DNA of 64,000 nucleotides from Mesodorylaimus sp. YZB2_4 (lineage: Eukaryota > Nematoda > Enoplea > Dorylaimida > Dorylaimidae): NCBI GenBank assembly GCA_030248295.1, contig JASANH010000030.1:124001-188000 (forward strand), in the 5' to 3' direction. Below, one piece after another: positions 49,410 through 62,022 of the stretch. Under the pieces are notes generated by a model. It saw nothing but the letters and a program-made list of their open reading frames with translations. It searched no databases and was not told the DNA's origin. Every line of letters starts with the position of its first letter. Position 1 is the stretch's first letter. The translations under genes and the position numbers were made by a program.

Positions 49410-50953
49410 TCCGTGTGGCGCAACTGATACAGATCTACATGAGACGTACAATCAAAGGATCAGTGTTCGCGAGTGCAAACTTTGCTCGAGGGATTAAGGC
49501 ATACCTTTTTGAATTCTTCTTTAGCTGGCCTTATCGCACTAATCCTGGCAAAGTGCTCGCCGGACTCTAGTAAAGCAAGAACGACAAACGTCCAAGACCA
49601 AGACGGCCTTGACTGATTCTAGTGTGGAGATCCAGATGAATTTCTCTACCCTTGTGGGTCCCTCATTTATTATAGTGTCTTTTCAAATAAGTTTCATATT
49701 TCGTATTGGCAAACAACTTTCTAGGCGCAGGGTGAACTTATGATTAGAGCATAACTTACATAAAACTAGAGGTTCCTTGTGCAACTGTTTTAGATACTTT
49801 TACACTAGATTGGGAATGCAATAAAAAAGTATGGGCCTCATCTTTGGACTACAGCAGTAACGGTGAGAGAGGCTTGTGAAAAGTTGAGTTTTATCAAAGC
49901 TGGACAGCACAGAAGGAGATATGCGTGGGCACAAAACATGGATGTAAAGCTGCAAGTACCCATATTATTTGCGCTGAAGAAATAGATATCACCTAATCAC
50001 AAAGTTGCTGGATACTTTTTTCGTGCTTATATTTTTAGGAGCAGGTAAGATCACAGATACGTGACAAGGGTGCATGCAGCACGTATAATGTGGGAGGCCG
50101 CGGTAATGCAGTGTATTGCTTGATAGCGTCTGGCTGGACCCGTCTTGGGTTCGATCCCCAGTTATGGAGGTCGGTTTGCGAGCCATAAACCCTCGCTGGA
50201 ACTGGCCTTCCAGGCCGTGCGCGACTCACCCTGTGCTCTGACTGTAGCCAAACCAGGAGATAGCTTCGGTTGCCAAAGACCGACAGGGTTCACAGCCCAC
50301 CCGCCATCATCTGAGGGAGTACATACAGGTGTCCAGTTCAGGACTCCCTCGTGTGGAGGCGCTTATATGCGCACTTGTGAGGGGGCTTAAGCTGTAAAAA
50401 TACCTAAATGTGAGAACAAAGGAGCAAAGAAGCTAAAACTAAAATCCACAGTTAGGAAGCTTCTACTGGAGGCAGTTTATTACGGTGTACCAAAAGTGAC
50501 AGAATTAAGATTTTTCTCAATCTTGATTTTTTCAGTTTGAAACACATAGATAGACTTGAAAAAATTTTTGAAACACCAAAGTTTCCAGCCTAATTTTTTT
50601 CAAGATCAAAAAAGTGTGTTTCGAAAAGTCAAGTTTTCAAAATCTTGATTTTGTCAAGTTTTCAACAGGTGAGATTTACTATTCTTAAGGCTAAGCGTTT
50701 ATCGCTGTAAGGAACGGGTTGAGAAAACCGGAAAAGGCAATTCCGCTTTGGTGATGTCCTACTTGACCGCAAGGACAGTTCATGAAGCCAAATGCTTCGT
50801 CGAAGCCAAATGTCTGCTCTTATCTACTGTATGATTTCCAGTGTTTCCTTGGGCTCTTTGCATTTGGCAACTTTACTGTACTTCACCTTCACATTGCCAA
50901 AATATCAAACTCGCCAATCAAAATCAATAATTAGATTCACCCACCACCATTTC
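49410..50953. other. Intergenic stretch between DEG/ENaC paralogues 1 and 2
   Basis: 1.5 kb. It holds a tRNA-derived SINE (50095-50395) and AT-rich sequence, including TCAAG/CTTGA-rich palindromic segments at about 50510-50660. No gene seen. Confidence 0.5.
50095..50395 (+). mobile_element. tRNA-derived SINE, family C
   Basis: tRNA-like head with GGGTTCGATCCCC (B box, about 50147-50160), then GGTCGGTTTGCGAGCC and a body ending CTCGTGTGGAGGCGCT. A reverse copy with the same order of blocks lies at 57930-58205, and the body end recurs at about 3105-3125 and 53565-53590. Confidence 0.7.
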
Positions 50954-53900
50954 TTATGTCACTCGCCTCATCCTCTCCATTAACAGCTTGACAGCAAATA
51001 ATGCTATCTGGGCAAAAGTCATCATTGTGCCGCCCACAAATAATCCAATCGCACCGCCCAAATTACTCACCAGTGTGGTGAAAGAATAAGTGCTGATTTC
51101 TGTCAGAGTCAATATCCCTCCTTGATTCAATGCCCCGTGCTCAATAGCCAGCGATAAAACGGTCGTGTTGCCCACATCGTCATTTTCCTTATAGCCAGCA
51201 TGCGATGGCTCAGAAACTTTAGATCTCAAGGTAAGATCCAGTATGACTCTGTCGCACTTTTCGGGACACTTGCGCCTGCACTCGGTCATGTCATTGGATG
51301 CTAGCCCACTGACCGTATGCCCGTCCATCCAAGCCTCTCGCGCCCAATAGGAATCACTCATGCTAGTTTCGCCAAAAATGTTACAGAATTCTGTTGGAGA
51401 TCTTTTGTAATGCCTGGAGTAAATGGATTCGTAAAAAAGATCGCAGGAAGTTTTATTTCTTTCGACCATTTTGGCATTCAGACATTTCAAATAACATGTT
51501 TCTGACGAATAGTCTTTATCGAAATCAGAAATACAATTAAGGCCATCGTCGTCTTGTAGCATCTTGAAACGTTGGATTGTCAATACCAGTACGTTATGCG
51601 TGAAGGGGGGTAGACTTAATGTGGATCCAGTCGGATAGATGAGAGACAGATCGGACGGTTCGGTCACAAAAATTGTCCAATGTGGATCAATTGGTGAAAT
51701 GTTATTGGCCTTATTACGCATTTTTACAATAATTTTTTGGGCTCGACGTGAAGCTGGTTTTTGTGAAAAGCCATCTTCCAGCTTTAATTTGAATAAGAAG
51801 CACATATTTCTTGCGAAAAACATTTTTGTCGCATGTGAGGAACAAGATGGGCAAAAATATGATGAATCGTTACTGCGCACGAGCTCATCTTCTGTAGAAG
51901 CCTGCACTATGTCGCTGGAAATTGACTTGTAGTAGTCAGCTAAGTTGAGATATTTGTGTTTTGAATAAACTTCTAAAAATTCATTTCTGGCTTGTGTGAT
52001 ATTTTCCAAGGATATGATAACACCAATTTTTATGTAACCCAAAGAATAAACCAAGGCGTCTTGTGTCAAATTACGGGCTGCCGCTTTCTCCAAATTCAAC
52101 CAGATGGTGGGACAAATTATGATTGGTGGATAATCATAGAACGGTTCTCGAACCATTTCAACCTGAAAAACATTCCACAAATATTCTTTTTGGTTAACTC
52201 TAGGGCGGTAGGCCGCCCTACCGGGTGGTGGCACGGTACAGTGAGGGTACGGCGCTAAAAGTAGGCTGGTACGGCCGTGCCGACTTGCAATGATTTGTGT
52301 GATAATTTGGTGATGTGGCACACTTTTTTGCTTCATAGAGGCCAGTTGGATGTATTTAAATTTCCAAATAGCCAGAACGCCTTCGCTCAGTTTCGAAAAA
52401 GACTTATCGAACGAATGTTTTCAATTTTTTAAATCTACCAAGATGGAATTTTTGGTCGGCACGGGTACAGCACGGGTACGGTAAAAAAAGTCGGTATAGT
52501 CGACCCTGGACCCTCAGATTGTTTGAAATGAGACGTGAATGTGAAAAAGATCGCAGTTAACTAAAATCGGATGTTCAGGGATGAAAATTTCACATTATTT
52601 CCAAGTTCTTAAATTCAAATATCTTTATTCATGAATTTATTTACTTTATAGAGCCCTACATCTTAGAAGATTCTATGCTTGCTCTACAGCCAGCATATCC
52701 GATACTTTAATCACTTTTGATATACTTTTGACAAAAAGTGACCTCGTTGCTCTTTCATGCATCGCATACTGTACCCATGGATATACTATGACCATGGTTA
52801 TAGTATGACTGTACCCATGGATATACTATGACCATGGTTATAGTATGACTGTACCCATGGATATACTATGACCATGGTTATAGTATGACTGTACCCATGG
52901 ATATACTATGACCATGGTTATAGTATGACTGTACCCATGGATATACTATGACCATGGTTATAGTATGACTGTACCCATGGATATACTATGACCATGGTTA
53001 TAGTATGACTGTACCATGACTCTACCTAGGTCAACCCCGCAAGCGGAAGAACTTTTTCACCTTCTCAAACCAGTCTCAAGACAGGAACGCACGCAATACC
53101 TTGCCGATCGTGTACAGAGCCCTTATGCAACGGAGGTTTGAGTGCATACCTTGCGAACGAAAGGGATTTAGTTTTATCGCGGTTGAAAAAAAAATTGAAA
53201 TGCGCTTCTCCCGCTTTAATAGTTTCTTTTTTTGGTAAAGCAAACAGCGTTTTTTCGCCACATCATTAGACAAAGTACCAAAAATGATTTGTAAGAAATT
53301 TGCTTTGCGTTGCTCCCTTTAAAACTGTAATCCCTTCCGCCTTACACATTGTCACATCAAGGCTCATGCGATATCGCAAGCGATATCGATCCGCAAGCTT
53401 AGTATTCCTTTTCTTAAAAAATTTTTGTGGGTTTGGCCCCATGCGGCCCCAGCTCCTCAGGGACCTCCAACCCATTTTGCCTATAGCTCGCCAGCAAGCG
53501 TGATATGATATGCGAGGCTGTGAAATGGCCAGCTCTCTCGGCAGCTTCCCTCTGTGTGTCTCCACGAGGAGCACCTCCACACGAGGGCATCCTGTGCCAG
53601 CACCAGCCTCCCAGGTGATACTGGGCGAGAAGGGCGGGACCTTCCCGACTGGTGTTCGGGAACCAGCGAACTTAGAATTCCGGTTTTTTCTGTATTTATT
53701 TCCATAGAAATTGCAATAATTTTTTCAAGATCGTTTATTATGCGATTCCTGCACAATTGCTTTATCCTAAGAGTTGTTATCCGTTGGGTATATTATTAAA
53801 AAAAGCCATTTTTTCTACTGTACCTTTGTTGCAGTCGCATTATCGACATATTCCATTGCAGCCGCCACCACAAACCAGCCTGTTGCCACAATACCAACAA

Positions 53901-54165
53901 CCAAAATAACAAACCAAACCAATCTCAGGCCTTTATATTCGCATTGAATTGCCTCCTTCAATCCAACAATTGACGATATGTTTTTGGCAATTTGTCTGCT
54001 GAGATCTTCTAAACACAAAAATATTTTGAATATGAACTGATCGATATAACAGCCGTGCCACTTACTCGGTGGGCTCTTCTCAATCGACTGGCAGCGGTAT
54101 TGATTTTCTAGCTTATCCAGTCTTTTTAGAACTATGGCCAGTGTTTCGTGATCTATCTTATCCAT
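50954..54165 (-). CDS. DEG/ENaC-family channel subunit, paralogue 2
   Basis: Predicted 497 residues from minus-strand exons 54066-54165 (ATG at 54165), 53824-54008 and 50954-52162. Exon 1 encodes a short cytosolic coiled segment (LKRLDKLENQ). Exon 2 has SIVGLKEAIQCE and membrane helix 1. Exon 3 starts VEMVREPFYDYPPIIICP, carries paired Cys blocks (CRRKCPEKC) and ends with helix 2, NLGGAIGLFVGGTMMTFAQI. It shares exon phases and the unusual GGT filter with paralogue 1. Intron 2 (52163-53823) contains the 40-bp minisatellite and a family C SINE fragment. Confidence 0.9.
52771..53010. repeat. 40-bp palindromic minisatellite, six perfect units
   Basis: Six head-to-tail identical copies of a 40-base unit beginning GTACCCATGG, followed by a partial seventh. 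Each unit contains a near-perfect palindrome centred on CCATGG with arms ACTATGA and TTATAGT, so single strands can form a row of hairpins. Lies in intron 2 of DEG/ENaC paralogue 2. Confidence 0.97.
53480..53670 (-). mobile_element. SINE fragment (same body as 2833-3290)
   Basis: Reverse copy of the distal body of the SINE at 2833-3290: the blocks around GGAGGTGCTC, AGGATGCCCTCGTGTGGAG and CCCGAACACCAGTCGGGAAG match in the same order. The tRNA-like head is missing. Confidence 0.7.
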
Positions 54166-55045
54166 TCCAAAATGCTGCTAGGGGGCTATAGTGAATGCAT
54201 GTCGCACGGGAAGCTCGATATTTCGTAGAAATTTTACACTGGTCACTAAAACGCCATATAATTTTTAAAGTTTAGGCACGGTGCGAGTAAATACTGTAGC
54301 TGGGACAAGACAAAGCAGGAATTCCAAACAAATGTCTCAACTCGTGCAAACACGAGAGCAAGTAGAAACGCACGTGAAGCTTGTCAAGAGACAGGCGCTG
54401 ATAAGGCAAACAAGGACAATTGTCTAGACGGGCAGCTTTCTGGTTAAAGTTTCGAGTTTCATGCTCGAATGAACCACGTATCTTCTCTGTTTCCCAAAAG
54501 CAAACACTATCAGTTCAACAAACTTTTTTCTCCTCAAAATTATCAATATGCTCGATAGAACTTCTGAAAAGAAAAGGTGATCAAAGACATCGGACACCTA
54601 AATCTAGTCGGCCAGACCATGCCAGCTATATCAGATCACGTGTAGGAATTTCAAATTACTGGGGCAATATTGCATTTCACTGCTACAGTAAGATTAATAG
54701 GTTTCATGAACAAGGAAGCAGCACACAAATGATCGCCGAGCATCCTCAAAAAACCCAGAGCACATTTTCTGCAGGATAAGTCTCTGCAAAAGCAAGCCTT
54801 TTCCTTGCGGAAAGCATTTGTTGTCTGGCAGGATAAAAGTTTAAAAAATCGCCTGTTTACCTCGCCTGTGTGTGTGTGTAACTTGGATTTTTGTGGGAGA
54901 GTTGGCTGCGGGTTAATCAACGGTTTGTACAATCACGGATTCCAAAAGACATTGGATCACAGAAAAACCACAGATATTTATACATAAGCGGATTGTCCAG
55001 TCCAAATGTAGCCGCCTAAAGCGATATGGATGCTATTTATTTCGC
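54166..55045. other. Intergenic stretch between DEG/ENaC paralogue 2 and the pseudogene
   Basis: 880 bases with no supported gene or recognised repeat. ORFs here lack domains. Confidence 0.4.
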
Positions 55046-56641
55046 TTATTTTCTTTTCTTCATCAACAATTCCGTAAGAAACAAAAAAATTTGGACAAAT
55101 GTCATCATCGTGCCACCCACAAACAGTTCCAACGACCCACCCAGATTGCTGACCAATGTGGCGAATGAGTAGGTATCGATTTCTGTCAAGGTCAAGACCC
55201 CTTCTTGATACAATGCGCCATGCTCGATATCGATCACAATCAAGGACATGTTATTGCGACGAGTTTCTTGCATAGACTGAGTCAAGTGGGGCCAAAAATG
55301 TTCTATGGCCACTCGCGATCGCAATGCAAGCTCATAAGTTACTCTATCACATTTTTAGGGCATATCCGCCTGCAATTGTTCAACGTGGAGGAGCGAAGGG
55401 TTTTGACTGAATAGTTAGCCATTCTCTCAGATAGAAAAATTGTTGACTCGCCAGTGTTGGACACATCGAATGCATTGCAGAATTCTGTAAGGTGCCGAAT
55501 TTGGTTCCAGGAGTACACGGATTCCGACAAATACACGCAGGCTGATCGCGAGGCATCTTTTTTTCTTAGAGAATTATTTTCTTATTCAAGCATTCGACAT
55601 AGCATGCCTCCGACGAATAGTTCTCGGGAGTTTGACTGTCAGACAAGCAGTTGGTTCCGCCTGGGCGCTTTAAATTTACAAATCGATTCGAGTTTAAGCG
55701 AATGATATTGTACTTAAATGGGTCCAAAATCAGAGCGGACCCAGTCGGATATATCAATCGTAACTCAGATTCCAAGCAGACAATTATTGTTCAAGCTGAG
55801 GTCGCCTTGACCGGAAAACATTTTTGATGGCACAGATGAACAGCCTGGACAACGAACTGAAGACACAAGTTGCTGCTGGAAATCTGTCTTGGACTCAGTC
55901 ATTGTGAGGGAGTTGGAAATGGTTTTATAAAAATCGGTGAGATGGGGGGGGGGGGGGGAATAGCTGGCGTTGTAAGCAGCAAGGAAATCCTCTTTAGCTG
56001 CAGTCACATTCCCCAGGTGTTGCGTAGAACTGAAAAGGTATCCCAGGGAGTACACCAACGCCTCGCGTGATAAACCCGCCGCTGCAGCCTTGTCCTCATT
56101 TAACCAACTTGAGGGGCAGATAAAGAGCGGCGGGTAAGTGTAATTATCTTGCCGATCCAACTCAACCTGAAAATCAAGAGTCGAGCATGAGTTGTGGTTC
56201 CTGAAAGGGCTCGGAAAAACCAGACCAGGTAATGCTTTACTGCACAACAGTCCAACTTTTTATTGCACCTTTGTTGCAGTGGTATTTTCCAAATATTCCG
56301 ACGTAGTGGCTTCGAGAAACCAGCCAGTCGCCATGATACCAGCTATCAAAGTTATGCAACAAGCAAAGCGCATCGCTCTGTTCTGACATTGAATTGCGTC
56401 GGTCAGACCAACAATCGACGTTATACGCTATGAGATCAAGTAGATCAAGGTTTCTAAAGAGCAAAGTTTAATTAGAAAATTTCGCAACAGTTTTGTTTTA
56501 ATTTTGTTGTTTTTTTTTGACAAGAAACTTACCTTCGTATTCTTTCTCTTTATGTTGATCACGAATATCCCTTATTTGTCCCTCCATCTTATCTAACCGA
56601 CTTAAAATTTCTGCTAAAGCGTTTTGTTCTGCGTTAACCAT
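55046..56641 (-). pseudogene. DEG/ENaC-family channel paralogue 3, degenerate
   Basis: Same three-exon layout as its neighbours: 56533-56641 (ATG at 56641), 56269-56453 (185 bases, helix 1) and 55046-56166. Exon 2 has an in-frame TAG at 56428-56430 where paralogue 1 has a Lys AAG. In exon 3 the frame breaks more than once (near 55770, 55550 and 55330). About 40 codons between the CPGCSSVPSKMF block and the SELRLIYPTGS block are missing compared with paralogues 1 and 2. A 15-base G run (55944-55958) sits in the coding part and could itself hide a length error. Helix 2 with LFVGGTMMT is still readable. Confidence 0.85.
55944..55958. repeat. Poly-G run, 15 bases, within pseudogene coding sequence
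   Basis: 15 G on the plus strand, read as Pro codons on the minus strand in exon 3 of the degenerate DEG/ENaC copy. No such Pro run exists at this place in paralogues 1 and 2. Confidence 0.98.
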
Positions 56642-57929
56642 CTTTTTTTAGATATATATAGAGAATGTGTGTAGAGTGAAGGCGTGAACCAAAGCAACAC
56701 TATGTACTCGCTTATCAGACAGCCTCTGGTTCCCAGCACATCAACTGTGTGGTCCAAGCGTGAAACAAGAGAAACCCTATTTTAAAATATGGAAGACACG
56801 AGTCGTGTCTGACGAGAAATAAAGAATAAATTACAAGAATTCCAAAAAGAAAAAGAAAAACTGACGCAAATGAGTCGAGAAAAAGAAACAATGGAAAACG
56901 TGAGCTCCAAGCGCGCATCAAACCCACACTTCTGATTGTGAGTACAGTTCTAGTAACGTACGTTACCTGTAGTACCATCGCCGGCCAACTTTGCAGTGAA
57001 TCGCTCACCGTCAAATGAGTGTCTGTATCGGAAGGTATCTTTGTCTTCCGACGCTCGTCTCGAGGAAATTTCGGATACAAGAAATGGCTGAGATAAGAAT
57101 AAGGATCAAGAAATCTGTAGCGCAGGATCGAAAACCCAGCTTGGGACGACAGGAATTAAAGGATAAATTGATCAAATACATTGAGCGGTCTCCATCGTGA
57201 AGGCATAGTCTTCACAAATTTTTTTGGGGCCGAAAGCTGTTTTGGCTATACCAGCGCAGCAGTCAATCCTTTTAAGAGAGAATTTCTGAAAGACTCGACC
57301 CATATGAAATATACTTGGCTAGTCGATTTTTTTGACCCCCTTTTTATGTGCTCTATCGAAAGTAATCACAAAACTGATTGTCTTGGCCCAAGTGAAACTT
57401 TTTAAAATGTATATATATGGAAAGCACGTTTTAGGTAAAAAGTGGTCACTTTCGGTCAAGAAATCATAACTTGCTTATTTTTGGACCTACAACAGTTTTT
57501 AAAAAAGCAGAAATGACCGCTACATTTTAAGGAATCCGAATCTGTTTTTAAAATTAGCCTAGCTATAACCTTTCATGACATATTTTAAAAAACCGTTCGT
57601 GATCAGCCGTGATCTGGCGCATAATCGATTATGGGCGAATTGTTAAAACAGTCCAGCCCTGTTTTTCTTACTGAAATGTAGCCTAGGGCCACTACTTCAC
57701 AAAACAGCTCGAAATTACACCCTACGACCATAGATTACTGTGCACATGTGAGATAGCTAAACCCCATTCAGGCAATTTTAGCCAAAAGTAATTAATAATT
57801 TTAGCTGTTGATCAGATGCGCTCATCAGTAATAGCCTATCTTGTAGTCCCTGGAAAGAGCTTCCAAACAATTTTTTCCGCATCAGAATTCGTTGATTTTT
57901 ACTCGAGATATTGAAGAAAACTCAAATTC

Positions 57930-58205
57930 GTAAGGAGGCTTGCAGTTCGCACCTTTCGAACGATGGACGATGGCGGGTGGGCTCTGTGGACACTGTCGGT
58001 GTTCGACAGCCGAGACAGTCTACAGCCAGAGCACCTCGACGGTACCGGGTGAGTCACACACGGCCTGGCGTGCAAGGTCAGCGAGGGTTTATGGTTGCAA
58101 ACCGACCTCCGTCACCGGCATTGAACCTGGGACGAGTCCAGCCACTCGCTCCCAAGCAATACTGAAAGACGCATGCCGAACCGCTGCACCACCGCGTCTC
58201 TCTTC
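57930..58205 (-). mobile_element. tRNA-derived SINE, family C, reverse copy
   Basis: Read on the minus strand it begins GAGACGCGGTGGTGCAGCGG (tRNA A-box-like), then CCCAGGTTCAATGCCGG (B box) and the GGAGGTCGGTTTGCAACC block shared with the copy at 50095-50395, and ends near CCCACCCGCCATCG as that copy does. Confidence 0.75.
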
Positions 58206-58819
58206 ACAGATTGTGCCCGATCATCTGCTCAACTGGGCAGCTTTGCAGACCATTTTTTTCTGTTATCTCGTATTTGTGTTGCTGTAGTGATATCGATAAG
58301 TCTAACCGGTGCTTTATTTGCGTAGGCACTAACCTGTTTTCTACTGACCGTGAGGTGTTATGTTGGTGCCAATCCGTGTTCTGCCGCCGAGCCCGCCTCG
58401 TGTTCCATCTTTAGACCTGCACCCTCGTGGGCACGCGAGTATTCCGCATTGTGCCATTTTAGTGGGCTGATAGGTCCTAGGGGTTTTGGTGTGTTAAATA
58501 TACTATAGCAGAAATCCGGGGGGAACCTGTGAAAAAGTAACCACTTGCTTCTAACACGGGAACATCGCACCCCGTCAAGTCGAACTCTGGGAAGCAAAAA
58601 ATTGTAATGTGCTTCTAGGTGCAAAAAAAGCTCTCTGCAAAATATTAGCGGCATTTGGCTAACTGTTCAGCAGTTGTCACCGCGTAGACTACAGCGAAAT
58701 TTTTTAATTCTACTGGACTTTTTGGTTTTTTAGGGAAAAACAGCGCACCCGAGTTTTGGAAGCTTAAACTCGAATCTTTGAACCCAAATACCGAATTTGG
58801 AAAGAACTTTGCATGTTCT

Positions 58820-59060
58820 ATCTATCTATCTATTTTATTCTTGCTGAAGCACATGACTGCGCACTCGATACAGCAAGTCACACAAAAAAGAATACATAAA
58901 ATAACAATATGTCATAACAAATCGTCATAAATTCATTTGCAAGTACATTGTAATATAGCACGCTGGAACGATACAGGATTGGTAATCGCTGCTACATCAT
59001 AAGGTAATGCATTCCACATATTTGTTCCCGAATATAGAAAACTCTGTTTAAACCGTTTTC
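58820..59060 (-). mobile_element. 3' end of a non-LTR retrotransposon (LINE), 5'-truncated
   Basis: On the minus strand the sequence reads FLYSGTNMWNALPYDVAAI, the pattern found at the very C terminus of many LINE reverse-transcriptase ORFs (LWNxLP). A stop follows, then about 130 bases of untranslated sequence, and an AATAAAATAGATAGATAGAT tail at 58822-58842. A tetranucleotide tail of this kind is usual for several LINE clades. The clade cannot be told from this piece. Confidence 0.7.
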
Positions 59061-59960
59061 CTCAACCTGTTTTCCTCAACGCTACGCTTCCTTACCTCAC
59101 AAAAGTTCAGGACTGTAGACGCTGGCCATTGCTGACCAATTAGCCAGAAGCCTCCAATATTTTGCGGAGAGCTTTCTTTTGCACCCAGGAACACATTACA
59201 ATTTTTCGTTTTCTAAAGTTCGACTACACGGTTGGCGATGTTCCCTTGTAAGTTTCTACCCAAATTCTCACACTTGGGTCCTGTTTGTATTTTCTGATTA
59301 CCAGAGCGAACTATGCGTGGAGTAGAATCTTCCAGGGAGACCTAAATTTTAGAGTCGTCCCAGATGCCTGCAGGGCCAAACATAAATGGTGCACAAAGTG
59401 CTCGTAAAACTTGCTCACTAGAAGACGACGCAAAACAACAAATGTTGGTCGAACACTTAAAACGACGCTTAACTTCACTGCCACCTCACGAAAGCCCTTT
59501 CATCAATCATGCATTCAGCAGACTTTTTTAGCCAGAGAGATCATTTTTAAAATCAAAGTGGGTCCTTTTTCGCTGCGCAAAATAGCATTGGGGAACAGGA
59601 GATTTCCAATTCTAATTGAGGCCGAGAGAGGTGAAAAAACCTGTGGATACTGAAGTGAAGTGAAGTGGAGTATCGATGTATCTGCGGGTCTGCACAATCT
59701 CTGTGCAGACGTCAAATGGCAGAATTGCATTTGCTTATTTTATATTAGCTGATATCCGTTACATAACGAATGCACTAAATTAAGATCTTCGAAGGCATGC
59801 AAAAATTGTGTGTCATGTCTATTTCTCTTCACAATCAAGCCAAAAAGTATAATTTATTAGGTCTTTCCATAGCAATAGCGGATTTATCTGCAGACTATAA
59901 GAAGTAGTTAAGGCTAGGCGATTTATTAACTTGCTGAGAAAGGAAGAAAACCCATATAAT

Positions 59961-61224
59961 TCAAGGTTTAGACGGATTGGGTGGGGGCGCTGGCATCATT
60001 GGGAATCCCTTGTCAACGATGGGGGGTGCGGTCACTTCGGCCACACTGACGCCCGTTCTCAAATCAGCCGCATACAACTTTCCGTTCGGCTGATCATAAG
60101 CGAACTCAGCAGTATCGCAGGATTCGGGAATGGCGGTATCGACAAGGCTCCACTCAAAATCCATAAGACTCAGGGTCCAAATCTTTCTGACTCGTTCCAG
60201 AAAACCCATATCGACTAGGGTGCCCCCCAACAGAATCACATTATCTTCAGTTTGAAAGAACCGTTTTTCAACGTAGTTGACAGACGGCGCATCGCCTTTT
60301 AACGTCTCGTTGCCCGTTTTGTTCGTTTTGAGGTCCACGGTGTAGACGAATTGAGTATTTTTAAACGGACCATGGGGACCAGTATATTCAAGGAAGGCGA
60401 TGAGCCGGGTTGTGTAGCCTGTCCAATGGTAGGCCAAGTAGGCCACGTTGCCTACTTGTTGGCTGTGGATATGACCCACCGAAAAAAGACCTGCTTCGAT
60501 CGGTGCGCCAGCTTTATTAAACTGGATATCCAATCTCGAAAAGATCAGTTCTGACCCGAATGGTCCATTCAGACCGGTGATTGATGAGGCCAGATACGCA
60601 CTGTTGCCAGGCTGGTCGGGTACGGTGAGGGAGAGATCCTTGAAGGTACCGTCTGTCACGTCGATGTCGGGTTCGACCTTGGGATCGATGGACAATGGTA
60701 CATCCACCCATTTTGATCCATCCCAGTACACAAGTTTGTGGAAGGTGACTTTGGTAGTGATCGTGCTGTAAGTTAGAAGAAACAAGCGCTTATTGACAGC
60801 AAAAACCTTTTCTCCATATTGATCTGCATCGATCCGATCGTAGGGCTTGTGCGTCCAGGTCTTGGTTTTGATGTACAGCGAAGACACGATTCCACCACGA
60901 GCTGCGGGATCCCATGGATCAGCAATACCACCACGGGATTGGCGGCGGCTGATTAACCAGATCGTGTCGCCACCGCATGCTGCGTAGAAATTTCCCCCCG
61001 CAACATTCTTTTGATTTTCTTCTTTCCATGCATCGTACACGCCACCAGCAACATTTTCAAAAGGACCAAGTCGAATGTCTAAATACAGATTGTAACCTTA
61101 ACACGTGTGAGTATTTCAACAGTTTTTCGATAGCACATCTCAAAGATGATTCCATTTTCTTACCTCCGATGCCGTAAATGCATGGGAGCAAGCCGAAAAT
61201 AACCAAGCTCGTAATATCGACCAT
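59961..61224 (-). CDS. Secreted protein of unrecognised family, paralogue A
   Basis: Predicted 392 residues from minus-strand exons 61164-61224 (ATG at 61224, signal peptide MVDITSLVIFGLLPCIYGIG) and 59961-61078; the phase-1 junction agrees with paralogue B. The mature part opens GGVYDAWKEENQKNVAGG. It carries regularly spaced blocks such as DTIWLISRR, DPWDPAARGGIVSSL, TKTWTHKPYDRIDADQYG, VILLGGTL and KIWTLSLMDFEWSLV, and ends in a Pro-rich tail. The alternation of short strands with Trp and Gly-Gly turns resembles kelch-like propellers, but I cannot assign it; that is inference. N-glycosylation sites are present. No membrane helix. Confidence 0.8.
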
Positions 61225-62022
61225 TTTTAACTCAAACTCAAAGGACGAGTTGGACGACACAGCAACGCTCCGATTACAATTTTCAGATAGCCAGCAGCTA
61301 TATATGGCAATGGGCGTTGTCGTAATGCTTATTCTGAACTAGTTTACGGCAAACTCGACAGACGAAAACAGAACTTGATTAGAAACCATTAGGTGTTATA
61401 TGTTTGACTTCAAGCTTTTTTTATTACAATTGCGCAAGATAGTAGAAAACAGATTTCAGGCGATGACGTTGGCAACAGGCGAGAAAAGTAATTCTGGCGT
61501 TGCACACATTTTACACAGAGATCTAGCTTTTCAGGAATTCGTTCTCTTTCAGCTAAACGCTCGTACAGTGTATGCGCATGCAGAGTTCACTGAGCCTAGT
61601 ATGCCTATATAGCGTGTGAGGCGCATATTGCATTGTACAGTATGTAAGGGTGATGCCCTTTTTCGAAAATTCGCACATATCGTACGCATGATTGGACGAG
61701 ACACTCTGTATGCCACACATGATATGCGACAGTATATCACCCTTGTTAGTGGCATTAAATGTGTGGAACATCGCAACCTGTTCAAGCGTAAATTTATACT
61801 GCAGAAGCACCGCAAATGCTATACTCGATGAGCAAAAATCAAATAGAAAGGACTTTTATTATGCGTAGATTCCTGTAGTAAGTGCTTATTCATATTAAGC
61901 GATTCTAAGGAGCCAAACTCGAGCTAGCGAATTCTCAATAATCTCCTTCGCGGGTTTAGCGTTAAAGATACTATTGTAACATCAAAAAGTGTTTCGGACT
62001 GTCAAGTTCTCAAGGCAGCTTT
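61225..62022. other. Intergenic stretch between orphan secreted genes A and B
   Basis: 798 bases holding the promoter side of gene A and the 3' side of gene B (both minus strand). Overlapping ORFs at 61549-61831 have no recognisable domain. No repeat recognised. Confidence 0.4.

Larger units (their letters stand above)
56642..59960. other. Intergenic stretch between the channel cluster and the orphan secreted genes
   Basis: 3.3 kb. It holds a family C SINE (57930-58205, reverse) and a LINE 3' end (58820-59060, reverse). Lys/Glu-rich short frames on the plus strand at about 56840-56910 and 57080-57200 (ending IKYIERSPS) could be exons of a small gene, but I could not join them and give no call. 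Confidence 0.4.
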
